Below, piece after piece: positions 25,361 through 33,549 of a stretch of DNA of 64,000 nucleotides. Within the stretch, counting starts at the first letter, position 1. Every line of letters starts with the position of its first letter. This stretch comes from Oceanispirochaeta sp. M1 (GTDB lineage: Bacteria; Spirochaetota; Spirochaetia; DSM-2461): contig NZ_QQPQ01000017.1 in the NCBI RefSeq assembly GCF_003346715.1, positions 1 through 64,000 of the forward strand. Reading direction: 5' to 3'. A model generated the notes under the pieces. That model made no database searches. It saw only the letters and a program-made list of their open reading frames with translations, and was not told the origin of the DNA. Both the position numbers and the translations under genes were made by a program.

Positions 25361-27082
25361 CTATATTACTTGACGTAAATACGCCTTAATTTCTTCTTCA
25401 GTTTCCATTTCAAGTACTCTCTGAGCTGCTGCCCGGCACTCTTTGGAAGATAATCCACGAATTTGACCGATGGTCTGTGGAAGCAGCTGTCCGGACATAC
25501 TGAGTTCCTTCACTCCCAGTCCAATCAATACAGGTATAGCCAAAGGCATCCCTGCCAGTTCTCCGCAAATCCCTGCCCATTTCTGAGCCTTACCCGCATT
25601 ATCGCAGGTCTGTTTTATGGCTCTGAAAATTGACGGGCTGAACATTCGATAGTATTCACTTATATCTTCATTAATACGATCTACCGATAACAGGTATTGT
25701 GTCAAATCATTTGTTCCAATACTTACAAAATCACATTCTTTCAATAATATATCTGATATCAGTACTGCAGCAGCAGTCTCCACCATGACTCCAGTTTCAA
25801 AATCAGAGGAATATTCTATGCCTTCCTCTTTTAGTTCATCAGCCGCAATTCCCATCAATTCCCGGGCCTGTCGGTATTCGGCAATATCAGAAATCATGGG
25901 GAACATAACTCTGATATCACCATGTACCGCAGCTCTCATGAGTGCCCGTAGCTGGGTTTTGAATATATCCTTATATTTCAGACAGACTCTTATACCCCTT
26001 AATCCCAGAAAAGGGTTTTCCTCGCTAGGCAGGGAGAGGCATTTTACTTCTTTATCACCGCCGATATCCAATGTACGGATGACAGCCATACCACCCTCTA
26101 AACGTTTTGCAATGGTACTGTAAAAATTGTACTGGGTTTCCTCATCCGGGAGATCCGGTGAATTCAAAAAGAGGAATTCAGTTCTCACCAGACCTACAGT
26201 TTTTGCCCCGAAGGCCAGAGCGTCATCTAGATCCTGCTCAGAGCCTATATTTGCAGAAAGAATAATCTTTATTCCATCTGTGGTAATCGGTTCCAGATCT
26301 TTCATCTTCAGATTCAATTCTTTCTGTTTGTTGTATTTGATGATCTTAGTATTCAGTTCTAAGCTTGTTTTTTCATCAGGATTGATGTAAATAACCGCTT
26401 TTTCAAAGTCACTGACATCTAAATATATTTCTTCACCTTTTTGACAGGTGTTTAATGCGTCTTTAACTCCCACAGATGCCGGAATGGACAGGCTTTTTGC
26501 AAGTATTGCAACATGAGAGGTTACTCCACCTTTTTCGCTGATAAACCCCATAACATGTTTCCTATTCATCATAGCTGTATCTGAAGGCATGAGGTTTTCT
26601 GCAATGACTATGCTGCCTTCAGGAACAGAGGCGAGACTAAGTTCTTCTACACCAAGGAGATTTCGTAAAATTCTCTTGCATACATCTTCAAGGTCCAGAA
26701 GGCGTTGACGATTGTAGTCATCTTCACCCATAGAGCTGAACTGACTGGAATAGAGGGTTAATATGGTTTGAAGAGCTTCTTCGCAGCACATTTTTTCCTC
26801 TTCAATAACTTCGCATATTTCAGCTAGAAACTCATCATCTTCCACCATAGTCATCTGAGCTCTGAATATATGTGCATATTCTTCACCCAAAGATCCAGAC
26901 ATAGTGTCTTTTATAGTGCTCAGCTCTGCTAAAGAGCTTTGGAAGGCAGTTTGGAGTCTTTTCTTTTCACTTTCTATATCTGTAATTTTCCTGCTTTCAA
27001 AGTGAAGATCTAACGTTTTGTAAAGGAAGGCACTTCCCCTGCTTAAGCCGGGAGAGGCCGTTTTTCCATTAAGAATTTTCAT
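25361..27082 (-). CDS. ptsI: PTS Enzyme I
   Basis: The 573-residue protein has the N-terminal phosphohistidine domain with the active His190 in GGVTSHVAILAKS and the C-terminal PEP-binding barrel with GLVRTEFLFL, IRTLDIGGDKE, FLGLRGIR, MFPMISD and the Cys-containing WAGICGELAG. It autophosphorylates from PEP and donates to HPr. It overlaps the IIA gene by 4 bp. An Enzyme I inside a sugar-specific operon suggests a dedicated or horizontally moved system. Confidence 0.96.
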   Translation of the reverse strand: MKILNGKTASPGLSRGSAFLYKTLDLHFESRKITDIESEKKRLQTAFQSSLAELSTIKDTMSGSLGEEYAHIFRAQMTMVEDDEFLAEICEVIEEEKMCCEEALQTILTLYSSQFSSMGEDDYNRQRLLDLEDVCKRILRNLLGVEELSLASVPEGSIVIAENLMPSDTAMMNRKHVMGFISEKGGVTSHVAILAKSLSIPASVGVKDALNTCQKGEEIYLDVSDFEKAVIYINPDEKTSLELNTKIIKYNKQKELNLKMKDLEPITTDGIKIILSANIGSEQDLDDALAFGAKTVGLVRTEFLFLNSPDLPDEETQYNFYSTIAKRLEGGMAVIRTLDIGGDKEVKCLSLPSEENPFLGLRGIRVCLKYKDIFKTQLRALMRAAVHGDIRVMFPMISDIAEYRQARELMGIAADELKEEGIEYSSDFETGVMVETAAAVLISDILLKECDFVSIGTNDLTQYLLSVDRINEDISEYYRMFSPSIFRAIKQTCDNAGKAQKWAGICGELAGMPLAIPVLIGLGVKELSMSGQLLPQTIGQIRGLSSKECRAAAQRVLEMETEEEIKAYLRQVI

Positions 27083-27564
27083 GACTCACCTTTTAAATTT
27101 GCACCGACTTGTTTAATGAGGATGTCATACATTTTTCGGCCGTCTTCTGCATGCAGGAGTGAATCAAGAACAGAATCATCCTGATAGGTCGTTATCAGAG
27201 TTGTCAATAAATCTCCAATCAGCTTTTTTTCTTTCAAGGCAAACATGGAGATCATTTGTACCTGAATCTTTTCATCGGGATCACCCATTACCGAAAATTC
27301 CAGGGGATCTTTGAGGCGGGCAAAGAGAATAACAGATTCGTTAACATGTTCCGCATCAGTGTGGGGGATGGCAATCTTATGACCTTCCATGGGAAGACCG
27401 GAAGGATAATTTTTCTCCCTGTATTGAATTGCTTCAATAAATGATTCTTTAACCAATCCCATGGAGAACAGTTTTTCTCCCATCTGTTTCAGTGCTGCTT
27501 CTTTTGTGTCGGCAGACAGATTTTCAATGATATATTCAGGTTTAAGAATATCTTCGATTCGCAT
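27079..27564 (-). CDS. PTS IIA component, fructose/galactitol type
   Basis: The 161-residue protein is a PTS_EIIA_2 domain with the phosphorylated histidine in KIAIPHTDAEHV (His68). It relays phosphate from HPr to IIB. Its stop overlaps the Enzyme I start (ATGA). A stable hairpin separates it from the permease gene upstream, which may set different protein levels. Confidence 0.92.
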   Translation of the reverse strand: MRIEDILKPEYIIENLSADTKEAALKQMGEKLFSMGLVKESFIEAIQYREKNYPSGLPMEGHKIAIPHTDAEHVNESVILFARLKDPLEFSVMGDPDEKIQVQMISMFALKEKKLIGDLLTTLITTYQDDSVLDSLLHAEDGRKMYDILIKQVGANLKGES

Positions 27565-27595
27565 GTGAGATCCTTTAAAGTAAAATTATGAAGTA

Positions 27596-27617
27596 CCGGG
27601 CTGCCGAGGCAGCCCGG
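27596..27617 (-). other. Intercistronic hairpin in the PTS operon
   Basis: CCGGGCTGCC (27596-27605) and GGCAGCCCGG (27608-27617) form a perfect inverted repeat between the IIC and IIA genes. On the transcribed minus strand no U run follows, so it is more likely an mRNA-stability or partial-attenuation element than a terminator. Confidence 0.6.
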
Positions 27618-27665
27618 TTTTATGTGTGTTTAAATAATTACCGGTAAATACCAATCACTTGGAAT

Positions 27666-29048
27666 CTATTCGACTTCTTCGGCTCTGAAACCAGCAAGTT
27701 TGTGCCATGTGTCAGGGTACTTTTTCAGTCCCCACCAGCTGGCGCCAAGGATGATAACAATAATTGAGTTTCCTAGCCAGAAGAAATCACTTACCCAGAG
27801 GAACATTGCGGGAATCCAGTTTCCGCCGTCACAGATACTGGATACCAGGTTAGCACCTTCGGGAAGTGCAAAGTCTGCTGACAGGGCTGCTGCAGTAGTT
27901 CCGGGAGCCAGGTAATTCATTATATAGATCGCAGGAATCATAAATACTGTAGATATGACAATAGAGCGGAATACATTTTCTTTAACAATGGGAATTACCA
28001 TACAAACCAGGAAGGGCAGTACAGCCAGATCTCCAAAAGGAATTACTCTGTTTCCTGGAAGGATAATAGCAAGGAGCAAAGTGATGGGCACCATTACAAG
28101 ACCTGTTGCTATAGCTGTGGGATGACCAACAATTATTGCTGAATCCAGACCAATGAAAATTTCTCTGTTTTTAGCATGTTTCTGTAGAAAATCTCTTGCC
28201 GCGTCTGAAAGAGGGATTAGACCTTCCATTAAAAGAGCTACCATACGGGGCATTAATACCATGACGGCACCTAGAGATACGGAAGTAGAAAGGATTTTAC
28301 CAAGCCAGTCTGTCCAGGGACCAAGTCCAAGGTAAGCAATGGACGAAAGCACAAGACCGATTACAACACCCATGATCAGAGGCTCACCCATCAGTCCGAA
28401 TTTTTTCTTGATTGTTATTGGGTCACCTTTGATGTCTCTGACACCGGGGATTAAATCAATGATTTTGTTGATAACGATTGCAAAGGGGATTGGAGCTGCT
28501 GAAAATCCATGAGGAATGGAAATTCCCGGCAGTTTCATGGTCTGCTGGACGGCAGGGGCTGTCCAGTCTGCAAGGAAGAGCATGACTGCTGCGAAAATCA
28601 TTGCGGAAATCAGTCCGTACCAGATATTGCCTGTTGCCCACTGTACCAGTCCGCCGACAAAAGCAAAATGCCAGAAGTTCCAGATATCGATGTTGATCGT
28701 CTTGGTCACTTTTGTAAAGATCAGAAGAAGATTAAGAAGGATACCCGCAGGTATGATTAAAGTTGATATTTTTGAACCGAATGCGATGGATGCACATGCA
28801 GGCCAGCCTACATCGATAATATCCATTTGCAGACCGAAACGTTCTACCATTCCTTTTGAAACGGGTCCGATATTATTGGACAATAAGCCAATAACAAGAT
28901 TCAATCCGATAAAACCGACACCGAACATCAATGATGATCTGAGTGCTTTCCCTGGTTTTGCCCCGAATACTAACGCGATGACAAACAGGATGATTGGGAG
29001 AAGGACAGATGGGCCGAGACCCAGGAAAAAACCTACTACGCTTTCCAT
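27666..29048 (-). CDS. PTS IIC permease, galactitol family
   Basis: The 460-residue integral membrane protein has about ten to twelve hydrophobic spans and family motifs such as GVGFIGLNLVIGLL, VGWPACASIAFGS and HPTAIATGLVMVP. GatC-type IIC proteins carry polyols such as galactitol. The exact substrate is unknown because no sugar-phosphate enzyme lies in the operon. It is the first gene, with AAAGGAG (29054-29060) and a promoter just upstream. Confidence 0.92.
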   Translation of the reverse strand: MESVVGFFLGLGPSVLLPIILFVIALVFGAKPGKALRSSLMFGVGFIGLNLVIGLLSNNIGPVSKGMVERFGLQMDIIDVGWPACASIAFGSKISTLIIPAGILLNLLLIFTKVTKTINIDIWNFWHFAFVGGLVQWATGNIWYGLISAMIFAAVMLFLADWTAPAVQQTMKLPGISIPHGFSAAPIPFAIVINKIIDLIPGVRDIKGDPITIKKKFGLMGEPLIMGVVIGLVLSSIAYLGLGPWTDWLGKILSTSVSLGAVMVLMPRMVALLMEGLIPLSDAARDFLQKHAKNREIFIGLDSAIIVGHPTAIATGLVMVPITLLLAIILPGNRVIPFGDLAVLPFLVCMVIPIVKENVFRSIVISTVFMIPAIYIMNYLAPGTTAAALSADFALPEGANLVSSICDGGNWIPAMFLWVSDFFWLGNSIIVIILGASWWGLKKYPDTWHKLAGFRAEEVE

Positions 29049-29075
29049 AAAAGCTCCTTTAATGATTGTTTAAAT

Positions 29076-29104
29076 ATCCTATAATAGGAATTTGCAGCTG
29101 TCAA
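29076..29104 (-). promoter_or_regulatory. Promoter of the PTS operon
   Basis: On the minus strand TTGACA (complement of 29099-29104) is followed after 17 bp by TAGGAT (complement of 29076-29081), 28 bp before the IIC start. Confidence 0.65.
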
Positions 29105-29287
29105 ACAAAAAATGAAATTAAATAGAAAGAAAATGAAAATTAATTGCATAAAAATGGTTTTAGGGACCTATTTTTGTATGGTCCGAAGGTATTAATCTTC
29201 ATAGAATTTAATTTCCTATCGATTTTTTGAGAACTTTAAATATTTAATATCTTGTTTTTGGGTAAGGAAATAATTATATTTTTGAAA

Positions 29288-29322
29288 AGCCGGAATCAAG
29301 ATTTAACGGCTTGTTTCCGGCT
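29288..29322 (-). terminator. Terminator of the Gfo/Idh gene
   Basis: AGCCGGAA (29288-29295) and TTCCGGCT (29315-29322) form an 8-bp stem about 20 bp after the stop. On the minus strand the stem is followed by TTTTC, which is a short T tract. Confidence 0.65.
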
Positions 29323-29343
29323 CAGTCTAAAAGGGTTTCAAGA

Positions 29344-30333
29344 CTACTTTTCAGAAGGAAATTGAAATCCCCACTGGTTTCTCAATGTATCCAGGGTCTT
29401 TATAATGGAAAGTGATTCGTCAAGGGGAACCATTTTACTTTCTGTTTCACCCCTGTCGAGGCATTCCATGACTTCTCTGGCTTCATATTCGTACCCGTTG
29501 AATCCATCCAGAGGGTATTCAATCCGTTCAGGATCTTTTCCCTCTCTGTGAACAGTCATTGCAGTAGGTTTGTACCAGGGATCATCAATGACAATCTTAC
29601 CTTTGTCGCCGAATACAACGGCATCTTTTATGTCATGTGTCATTTGAGAACTCATAATTGTCGCCAGTCGTCCACCTTTGTATTTCATGGCGCAGGATGA
29701 ATGGTAATCAAACCCGTTTGGACCTATATAGGCCAGGCCGGTTACTTCTTCGGGCTCCCCGAAGAGTTGTGAGGCAAAGGCTATTCCATAAAGGCCTATA
29801 TCCAGTAAAGCACTGGCTCCCAGCTTTACATCCCAGAAACGATTGCCGTCTCCCGGAGGGGCAACAGCGCTGAAATTAGCCAAAACACCTCTAGGGTCGC
29901 CTAGGGCACCTTCTGCAATCAATTCCTGTATTTTTCTGTGGATAGGGAAGAATCTTGTCCACATGGCTTCCATAAGGAAGAGATTCTTTTTTCTTGCCAG
30001 TGTTATCAGAGTCTGACTCTCTTTTGCATTGATGGTCAGAGCTTTCTCACAGAGAACGGATTTTCCAGCTTCAAGACACATTGTGACATCTTTAATATGG
30101 CAGACACCGGGCGTTCCTATATAAACTATATCTACATCGGGATCGGCAACAACCTGTTCATATCCGACATAACGTTTTTCTATACTGTATTTATCAGCAA
30201 AAGAATCAGCGGATTCAATGCGTCGGGATCCTACTGCAAGAAGCTCAGCTTCTTCGGGGATGTTATTCAGAGCTTCGGCAAATCTGTTTGCAATCTTTCC
30301 GGTTCCTAGAATGGCCCATCTGTACTTCTTCAT
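29344..30333 (-). CDS. Gfo/Idh/MocA-family oxidoreductase
   Basis: The 329-residue protein has the N-terminal Rossmann motif AILGTGKIANRFAEAL, the CEKALTINAKES motif and the C-terminal substrate domain with LLDIGLYGIAFASQLFG. It resembles the trans-dihydrodiol/D-xylose dehydrogenase branch (FLMEAMWTRFFP is typical). It probably oxidises or reduces a sugar or cyclitol with NAD(P). It is monocistronic: three 9-bp repeats precede its SD and a terminator follows. No pathway partner is adjacent. Confidence 0.88.
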   Translation of the reverse strand: MKKYRWAILGTGKIANRFAEALNNIPEEAELLAVGSRRIESADSFADKYSIEKRYVGYEQVVADPDVDIVYIGTPGVCHIKDVTMCLEAGKSVLCEKALTINAKESQTLITLARKKNLFLMEAMWTRFFPIHRKIQELIAEGALGDPRGVLANFSAVAPPGDGNRFWDVKLGASALLDIGLYGIAFASQLFGEPEEVTGLAYIGPNGFDYHSSCAMKYKGGRLATIMSSQMTHDIKDAVVFGDKGKIVIDDPWYKPTAMTVHREGKDPERIEYPLDGFNGYEYEAREVMECLDRGETESKMVPLDESLSIIKTLDTLRNQWGFQFPSEK

Positions 30334-30342
30334 GTTATCTCC

Positions 30343-30369
30343 ATTATTGATATTATTGATATTATTGAT
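30343..30369 (-). repeat. Three perfect tandem copies of a 9-bp unit
   Basis: ATTATTGAT is repeated three times (30343-30351, 30352-30360, 30361-30369) directly upstream of the SD (complement of 30337-30342) of the Gfo/Idh gene. Confidence 0.95.
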
Positions 30370-30496
30370 TGATTTAGTATTCTAAAAATATATCGGAGAA
30401 TGAATAGTTGTCAATGTAAATGATTTTATATTTCAATAATGTGGAATATAATTTCAAAAATACAGATATTTACATATTAATGGGACATAAAGACTA

Positions 30497-30518
30497 TGCC
30501 CTCACTAAAAAGAGGGCA
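30497..30518 (-). terminator. Possible terminator of the C_GCAxxG_C_C gene
   Basis: TGCCCTC (30497-30503) pairs with GAGGGCA (30512-30518), 35 bp after the stop at 30553. The minus-strand downstream sequence has only a weak T-rich tract, so strength is doubtful. Confidence 0.4.
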
Positions 30519-30552
30519 GGGTTCTTTCGAAATAATTAGAATCTTACAGATT

Positions 30553-31110
30553 TTAAAAGGTTTTTATGCTGCCGATCTCTTTAATATCATCAATAGTCAT
30601 TCCTCTTCTTTCGGCTTCATCAAGGAGTAATCTCATTGCTTCTCGGGAAGCGGAGGCAACAACAGATGTACATTTGTCAACATGAGCTCCCTCATCATCG
30701 AACTGCTTTTTATCCAGTTCATCGTACATATTGAATGTATGGCCGAATATTTTCTGGTGTATCTCTCCACAGATTACAGTTCCATAACTTTTAATAAATT
30801 CTTCTCTTAATTGTGTGGCCATAAGAAAAGAGGTGTTTTTATTTTCATTATCATCCAGGACCTTATCCAGACTTCTACCAAAAATCAAACTCATGGCCAT
30901 AATTCCACCAGCATATCCTCCACAAACACCATCACACATTTTTCCGCCACCACTGGCCAAACCGGTAGCTGCTTTGAAGATATAGGGATTGTCAATTCCC
31001 AGGGTGTTCATAACGGCAAGTATCGTGCATTGTGCGCAACCCCGATATTCCTTTTCATATTTGAATCCCAATTCTTCCGCTTTTTGAATCAGTTGTTCCT
31101 TGTTTTTCAT
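30553..31110 (-). CDS. C_GCAxxG_C_C family protein
   Basis: The 185-residue protein shows the conserved cysteine pattern of this putative redox or metal-binding family: GCAQC near the N-terminus, then GGGKMCDGVCGGYAGG, then single cysteines in TVICGEI and DKCTSVV. The family has no settled biochemical function. The start at 31110 is favoured over an in-frame ATG at 31125 because AAGGA lies 7 nt upstream. It stands alone on the minus strand, divergent from the LacI gene. Confidence 0.8.
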   Translation of the reverse strand: MKNKEQLIQKAEELGFKYEKEYRGCAQCTILAVMNTLGIDNPYIFKAATGLASGGGKMCDGVCGGYAGGIMAMSLIFGRSLDKVLDDNENKNTSFLMATQLREEFIKSYGTVICGEIHQKIFGHTFNMYDELDKKQFDDEGAHVDKCTSVVASASREAMRLLLDEAERRGMTIDDIKEIGSIKTF

Positions 31111-31481
31111 TTTGTAATCCTTCATCTTTTATTTAATCTTCATTCTATTTTCAGCTAAAGATTCTTTATCAAAATAATCCATAACAACTCTAACATAATA
31201 TTTTTTCTTTTTGCCCGCTTTTTATGACACAAAGGTGAAAACATACCATTTTACCGTGCTGATTTCTTCCATATTTCCGCCTGAAGTCATAAATCATAAA
31301 ATAAATCAAAACGATAATAAAATCTATAATTTAAATTAAAGATGTATAAATGTATATAATAGTCTTATATATATCTATGAAATATGAAACCCTCTCATTA
31401 TTGAAATTATTCCTTTACATATAAAAAATGCTGACATATAATTCCTATCAAGTGAGAACGTTCTCACTTGAAGGAAAGGTT
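31111..31481. other. Divergent spacer between C_GCAxxG_C_C and LacI genes
   Basis: AT-rich DNA that should hold promoters for both flanking genes. The only marked element is the 24-bp palindrome at 31448-31471. No RNA structure or extra ORF is convincing. Confidence 0.5.
31448..31471. promoter_or_regulatory. 24-bp perfect palindrome, probable LacI autoregulatory operator
   Basis: TCAAGTGAGAAC (31448-31459) is followed by its exact reverse complement (31460-31471). The site ends at the SD and lies 10 bp before the TTG start of the LacI-family gene. A repressor bound here would block transcription, and the RNA copy could form a hairpin next to the SD. Confidence 0.75.
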
Positions 31482-32498
31482 TTGTCTACAATACTTGATG
31501 TTGAACGAGAATCAGGAGTTTCAAAATCAACAATCTCACGTTTTCTTCACGGTCGTACTGTTACCGAGGAGAATCGAATAAAGATTGTTAATGCAATTGA
31601 TAAGCTCAACTACAAAATGAATCCACTTGCGAGCGGTCTGAAGACAAGTACTACATTCACCGTAGGTGTCATACTCCCCGACATTACGGATTCTTTTTTT
31701 CCTCCGATTATCAAAGAATTTGAACGAAATATGAGAGAAAATGGTTACAACGTTATTCTTTCTGATTACGGGAACTGTAAGGATAATGAGATCAAACAGC
31801 TTGAGATGCTGATGGACAAAAAGATTGATGGAGTTGTATTGGCATCATCCCATGAAAAAGGTGAACACATACAGGCATGCATTGATGAAGGCCTCCCGGT
31901 AATTCTCCTTGACCGTCTCATCGATAGACTCGATTGCGACAGCATTACTGTGGACAACTATACGGCCTCATATAAGGCAATAAGCCGCTGTATCGAAATG
32001 GGGCATAGGAATATCGGCGCTGTTTATGGTGATTTTTATACAGATAAAGAAAGATTCCGTGGTGTTGAGAAAGCTCTTAAAGATCATGGAATAGAACAGT
32101 CAGAAGACTCTCTCATACAGGTGAAGGATTTTGATTGTCAGCTTGAAAAAGAAATAGCGGATTTACTGGACTCAGAAAACAGACCAACATTACTTTTCTG
32201 TTCAAATGTATATATTGGCATCGGTGCACTCAAAATGCGGCTTCGTCGAAAACTGAATATTCCAGAAGATATCTCGGTGCTTGTTTTTGATGATATTGCA
32301 ACCTTTCCAAATCATGACTATGTATCCTTCATAGAGCCGGAGTTCTCAAGTATCATCCAACCCCTCACAGAGATCGGTAAATATGCGGCCGAACTCCTTC
32401 TTGAAAGGATAAAACATGCCGGAGAGGAATATGAACCGGTACATATCGAACTGAAGACCAGACTGAAAATGACGGATTCAGTAGCAACAGTTAAATAG
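31482..32498 (+). CDS. LacI-family regulator of the ribose-type ABC importer
   Basis: The 338-residue protein starts at TTG 31482: the sequence then reads STILDVERESGVSKSTISRFL, exactly the LacI HTH position, with AAGGA at 31471-31475. The longer opening from 31428 would translate the palindrome and is rejected. The C-terminal domain is the PBP1-like sensor (VGVILPDITDSFFPPIIKE, VVLASSHEKG, ISVLVFDDIATF). It is followed by the binding protein gene after 39 bp, so it likely controls the importer. Confidence 0.9.
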   Translation: MSTILDVERESGVSKSTISRFLHGRTVTEENRIKIVNAIDKLNYKMNPLASGLKTSTTFTVGVILPDITDSFFPPIIKEFERNMRENGYNVILSDYGNCKDNEIKQLEMLMDKKIDGVVLASSHEKGEHIQACIDEGLPVILLDRLIDRLDCDSITVDNYTASYKAISRCIEMGHRNIGAVYGDFYTDKERFRGVEKALKDHGIEQSEDSLIQVKDFDCQLEKEIADLLDSENRPTLLFCSNVYIGIGALKMRLRRKLNIPEDISVLVFDDIATFPNHDYVSFIEPEFSSIIQPLTEIGKYAAELLLERIKHAGEEYEPVHIELKTRLKMTDSVATVK

Positions 32499-32537
32499 AC
32501 TTCGTATGAAGCTATAAATATAATTGAGGAGACAAAC

Positions 32538-33482
32538 ATGAAAAAGATTACCCTGATTTTAGTCATTATGGCTATGATGGTAGTTCCTGTATTTGCTGGA
32601 GGACAGCAGGACAGTGCAGCAGACAGCGGAAAAACTGAAATTGCACTTATAATAAAGGCAACAGACTCAGGTTTCTGGCAGAAAGTTATTGAGGGTGGAG
32701 AAGCTTTCGATGCAGAAAACCCCGATGTTAAAGTAACTATTTATGGTCCTGCTTCTGAAGCAGACGTAGAAGAAGCTATTGGTATACTCGAAAATGTAGT
32801 TGAGAGCAGACCTGATGCAATCGTAATTGCTTCAAATGCAGGTGAAGGTGCAGTCCCCGCCGTTAATAATGCCCTCAGTCTGGGAATCCCCGTTATCACA
32901 GTTGATACAAAGATTCCTACAGACGTTACAAGTCACCTTGCTACAGACAATGTTCTCGGTGGAAAACTGGCAGCGGATGCAATGGTCGCATTCTTTGACG
33001 AGTATGGAATTGAGAAAAATGGAACAGTGGCAATCGTTGCAGCTGTTGCAGGTGTTGATACAATAATTGAGAGAGATGGTGGATTTATTGACCAGCTTAA
33101 GATTCTTGCTCCGGACATCAAAATTCTTGATCCCCGTTATGTTAATAATGATATTGCAAAGTCACTGATGACTACAGAAGACCTTATTACAACATATGAT
33201 GACCTTATTGGTATTTATGCCGATAACAACCATACTGGTGACGGTGTTGCCAAGGCTATCGAGCAGGCAGAACTTAAAGACAAGATTATGGTTGTTGCAT
33301 TTGATGATGATGAAGATGAAATTATTGCCCTTGGCGATGGTGTTATCAAGACACTCATTATTCAGGACCAGTTCAATATGGGTTACTCAGGTTGTGCCTA
33401 TGCACTGAAAGCAATAAACGGCGAGACACTTCCCAAGTTTGTTGACACTGGTGTAAAAGTTACAAAGAAAGAAGATCTTTAA
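32538..33482 (+). CDS. Ribose-type sugar-binding protein of an ABC importer
   Basis: The 314-residue protein has a Sec signal peptide (MKKITLILVIMAMMVVPVFA) cleaved before Gly-Gly-Gln and no lipobox Cys, then an RbsB/PBP1-like fold (KATDSGFWQKVIEGG, DAIVIASNAGEG, GIPVITVDTKIP, VVAFDDDEDE). It captures a sugar in the periplasm for the ATPase and permease that follow. GAGGAG precedes the ATG. A terminator after its stop would allow more binding protein than membrane parts. Confidence 0.92.
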   Translation: MKKITLILVIMAMMVVPVFAGGQQDSAADSGKTEIALIIKATDSGFWQKVIEGGEAFDAENPDVKVTIYGPASEADVEEAIGILENVVESRPDAIVIASNAGEGAVPAVNNALSLGIPVITVDTKIPTDVTSHLATDNVLGGKLAADAMVAFFDEYGIEKNGTVAIVAAVAGVDTIIERDGGFIDQLKILAPDIKILDPRYVNNDIAKSLMTTEDLITTYDDLIGIYADNNHTGDGVAKAIEQAELKDKIMVVAFDDDEDEIIALGDGVIKTLIIQDQFNMGYSGCAYALKAINGETLPKFVDTGVKVTKKEDL

Positions 33483-33490
33483 AAGACATG

Positions 33491-33524
33491 ACCGCACTGA
33501 TTCCTTTCGGTGCGGTTTTTTTTA
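33491..33524 (+). terminator. Attenuating terminator after the binding-protein gene
   Basis: ACCGCAC (33491-33497) pairs with GTGCGGT (33510-33516), followed by a run of T. It lies between the binding-protein and ATPase genes, so read-through must supply the latter. Confidence 0.85.
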
Positions 33525-33549
33525 TTCTGGTTAGATAAAGGAGTATTTT

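Larger units (their letters stand above)
29049..29343. other. AT-rich spacer with PTS promoter and Gfo/Idh terminator
   Basis: Apart from the PTS promoter at 29076-29104 and a terminator at 29288-29322, this 295-bp stretch is AT-rich and shows no gene. Confidence 0.5.

Noticed and set aside
27666-29048. Naming the PTS as galactitol-specific.
   Set aside because: The family is GatC-like, but no tagatose-bisphosphate aldolase or galactitol-phosphate dehydrogenase accompanies it.
31428-31481. N-terminal extension of the second LacI protein from ATG 31428.
   Set aside because: The extension would translate the 24-bp palindrome and puts 18 residues before the HTH, whereas the TTG at 31482 places the HTH at its normal position with an SD.
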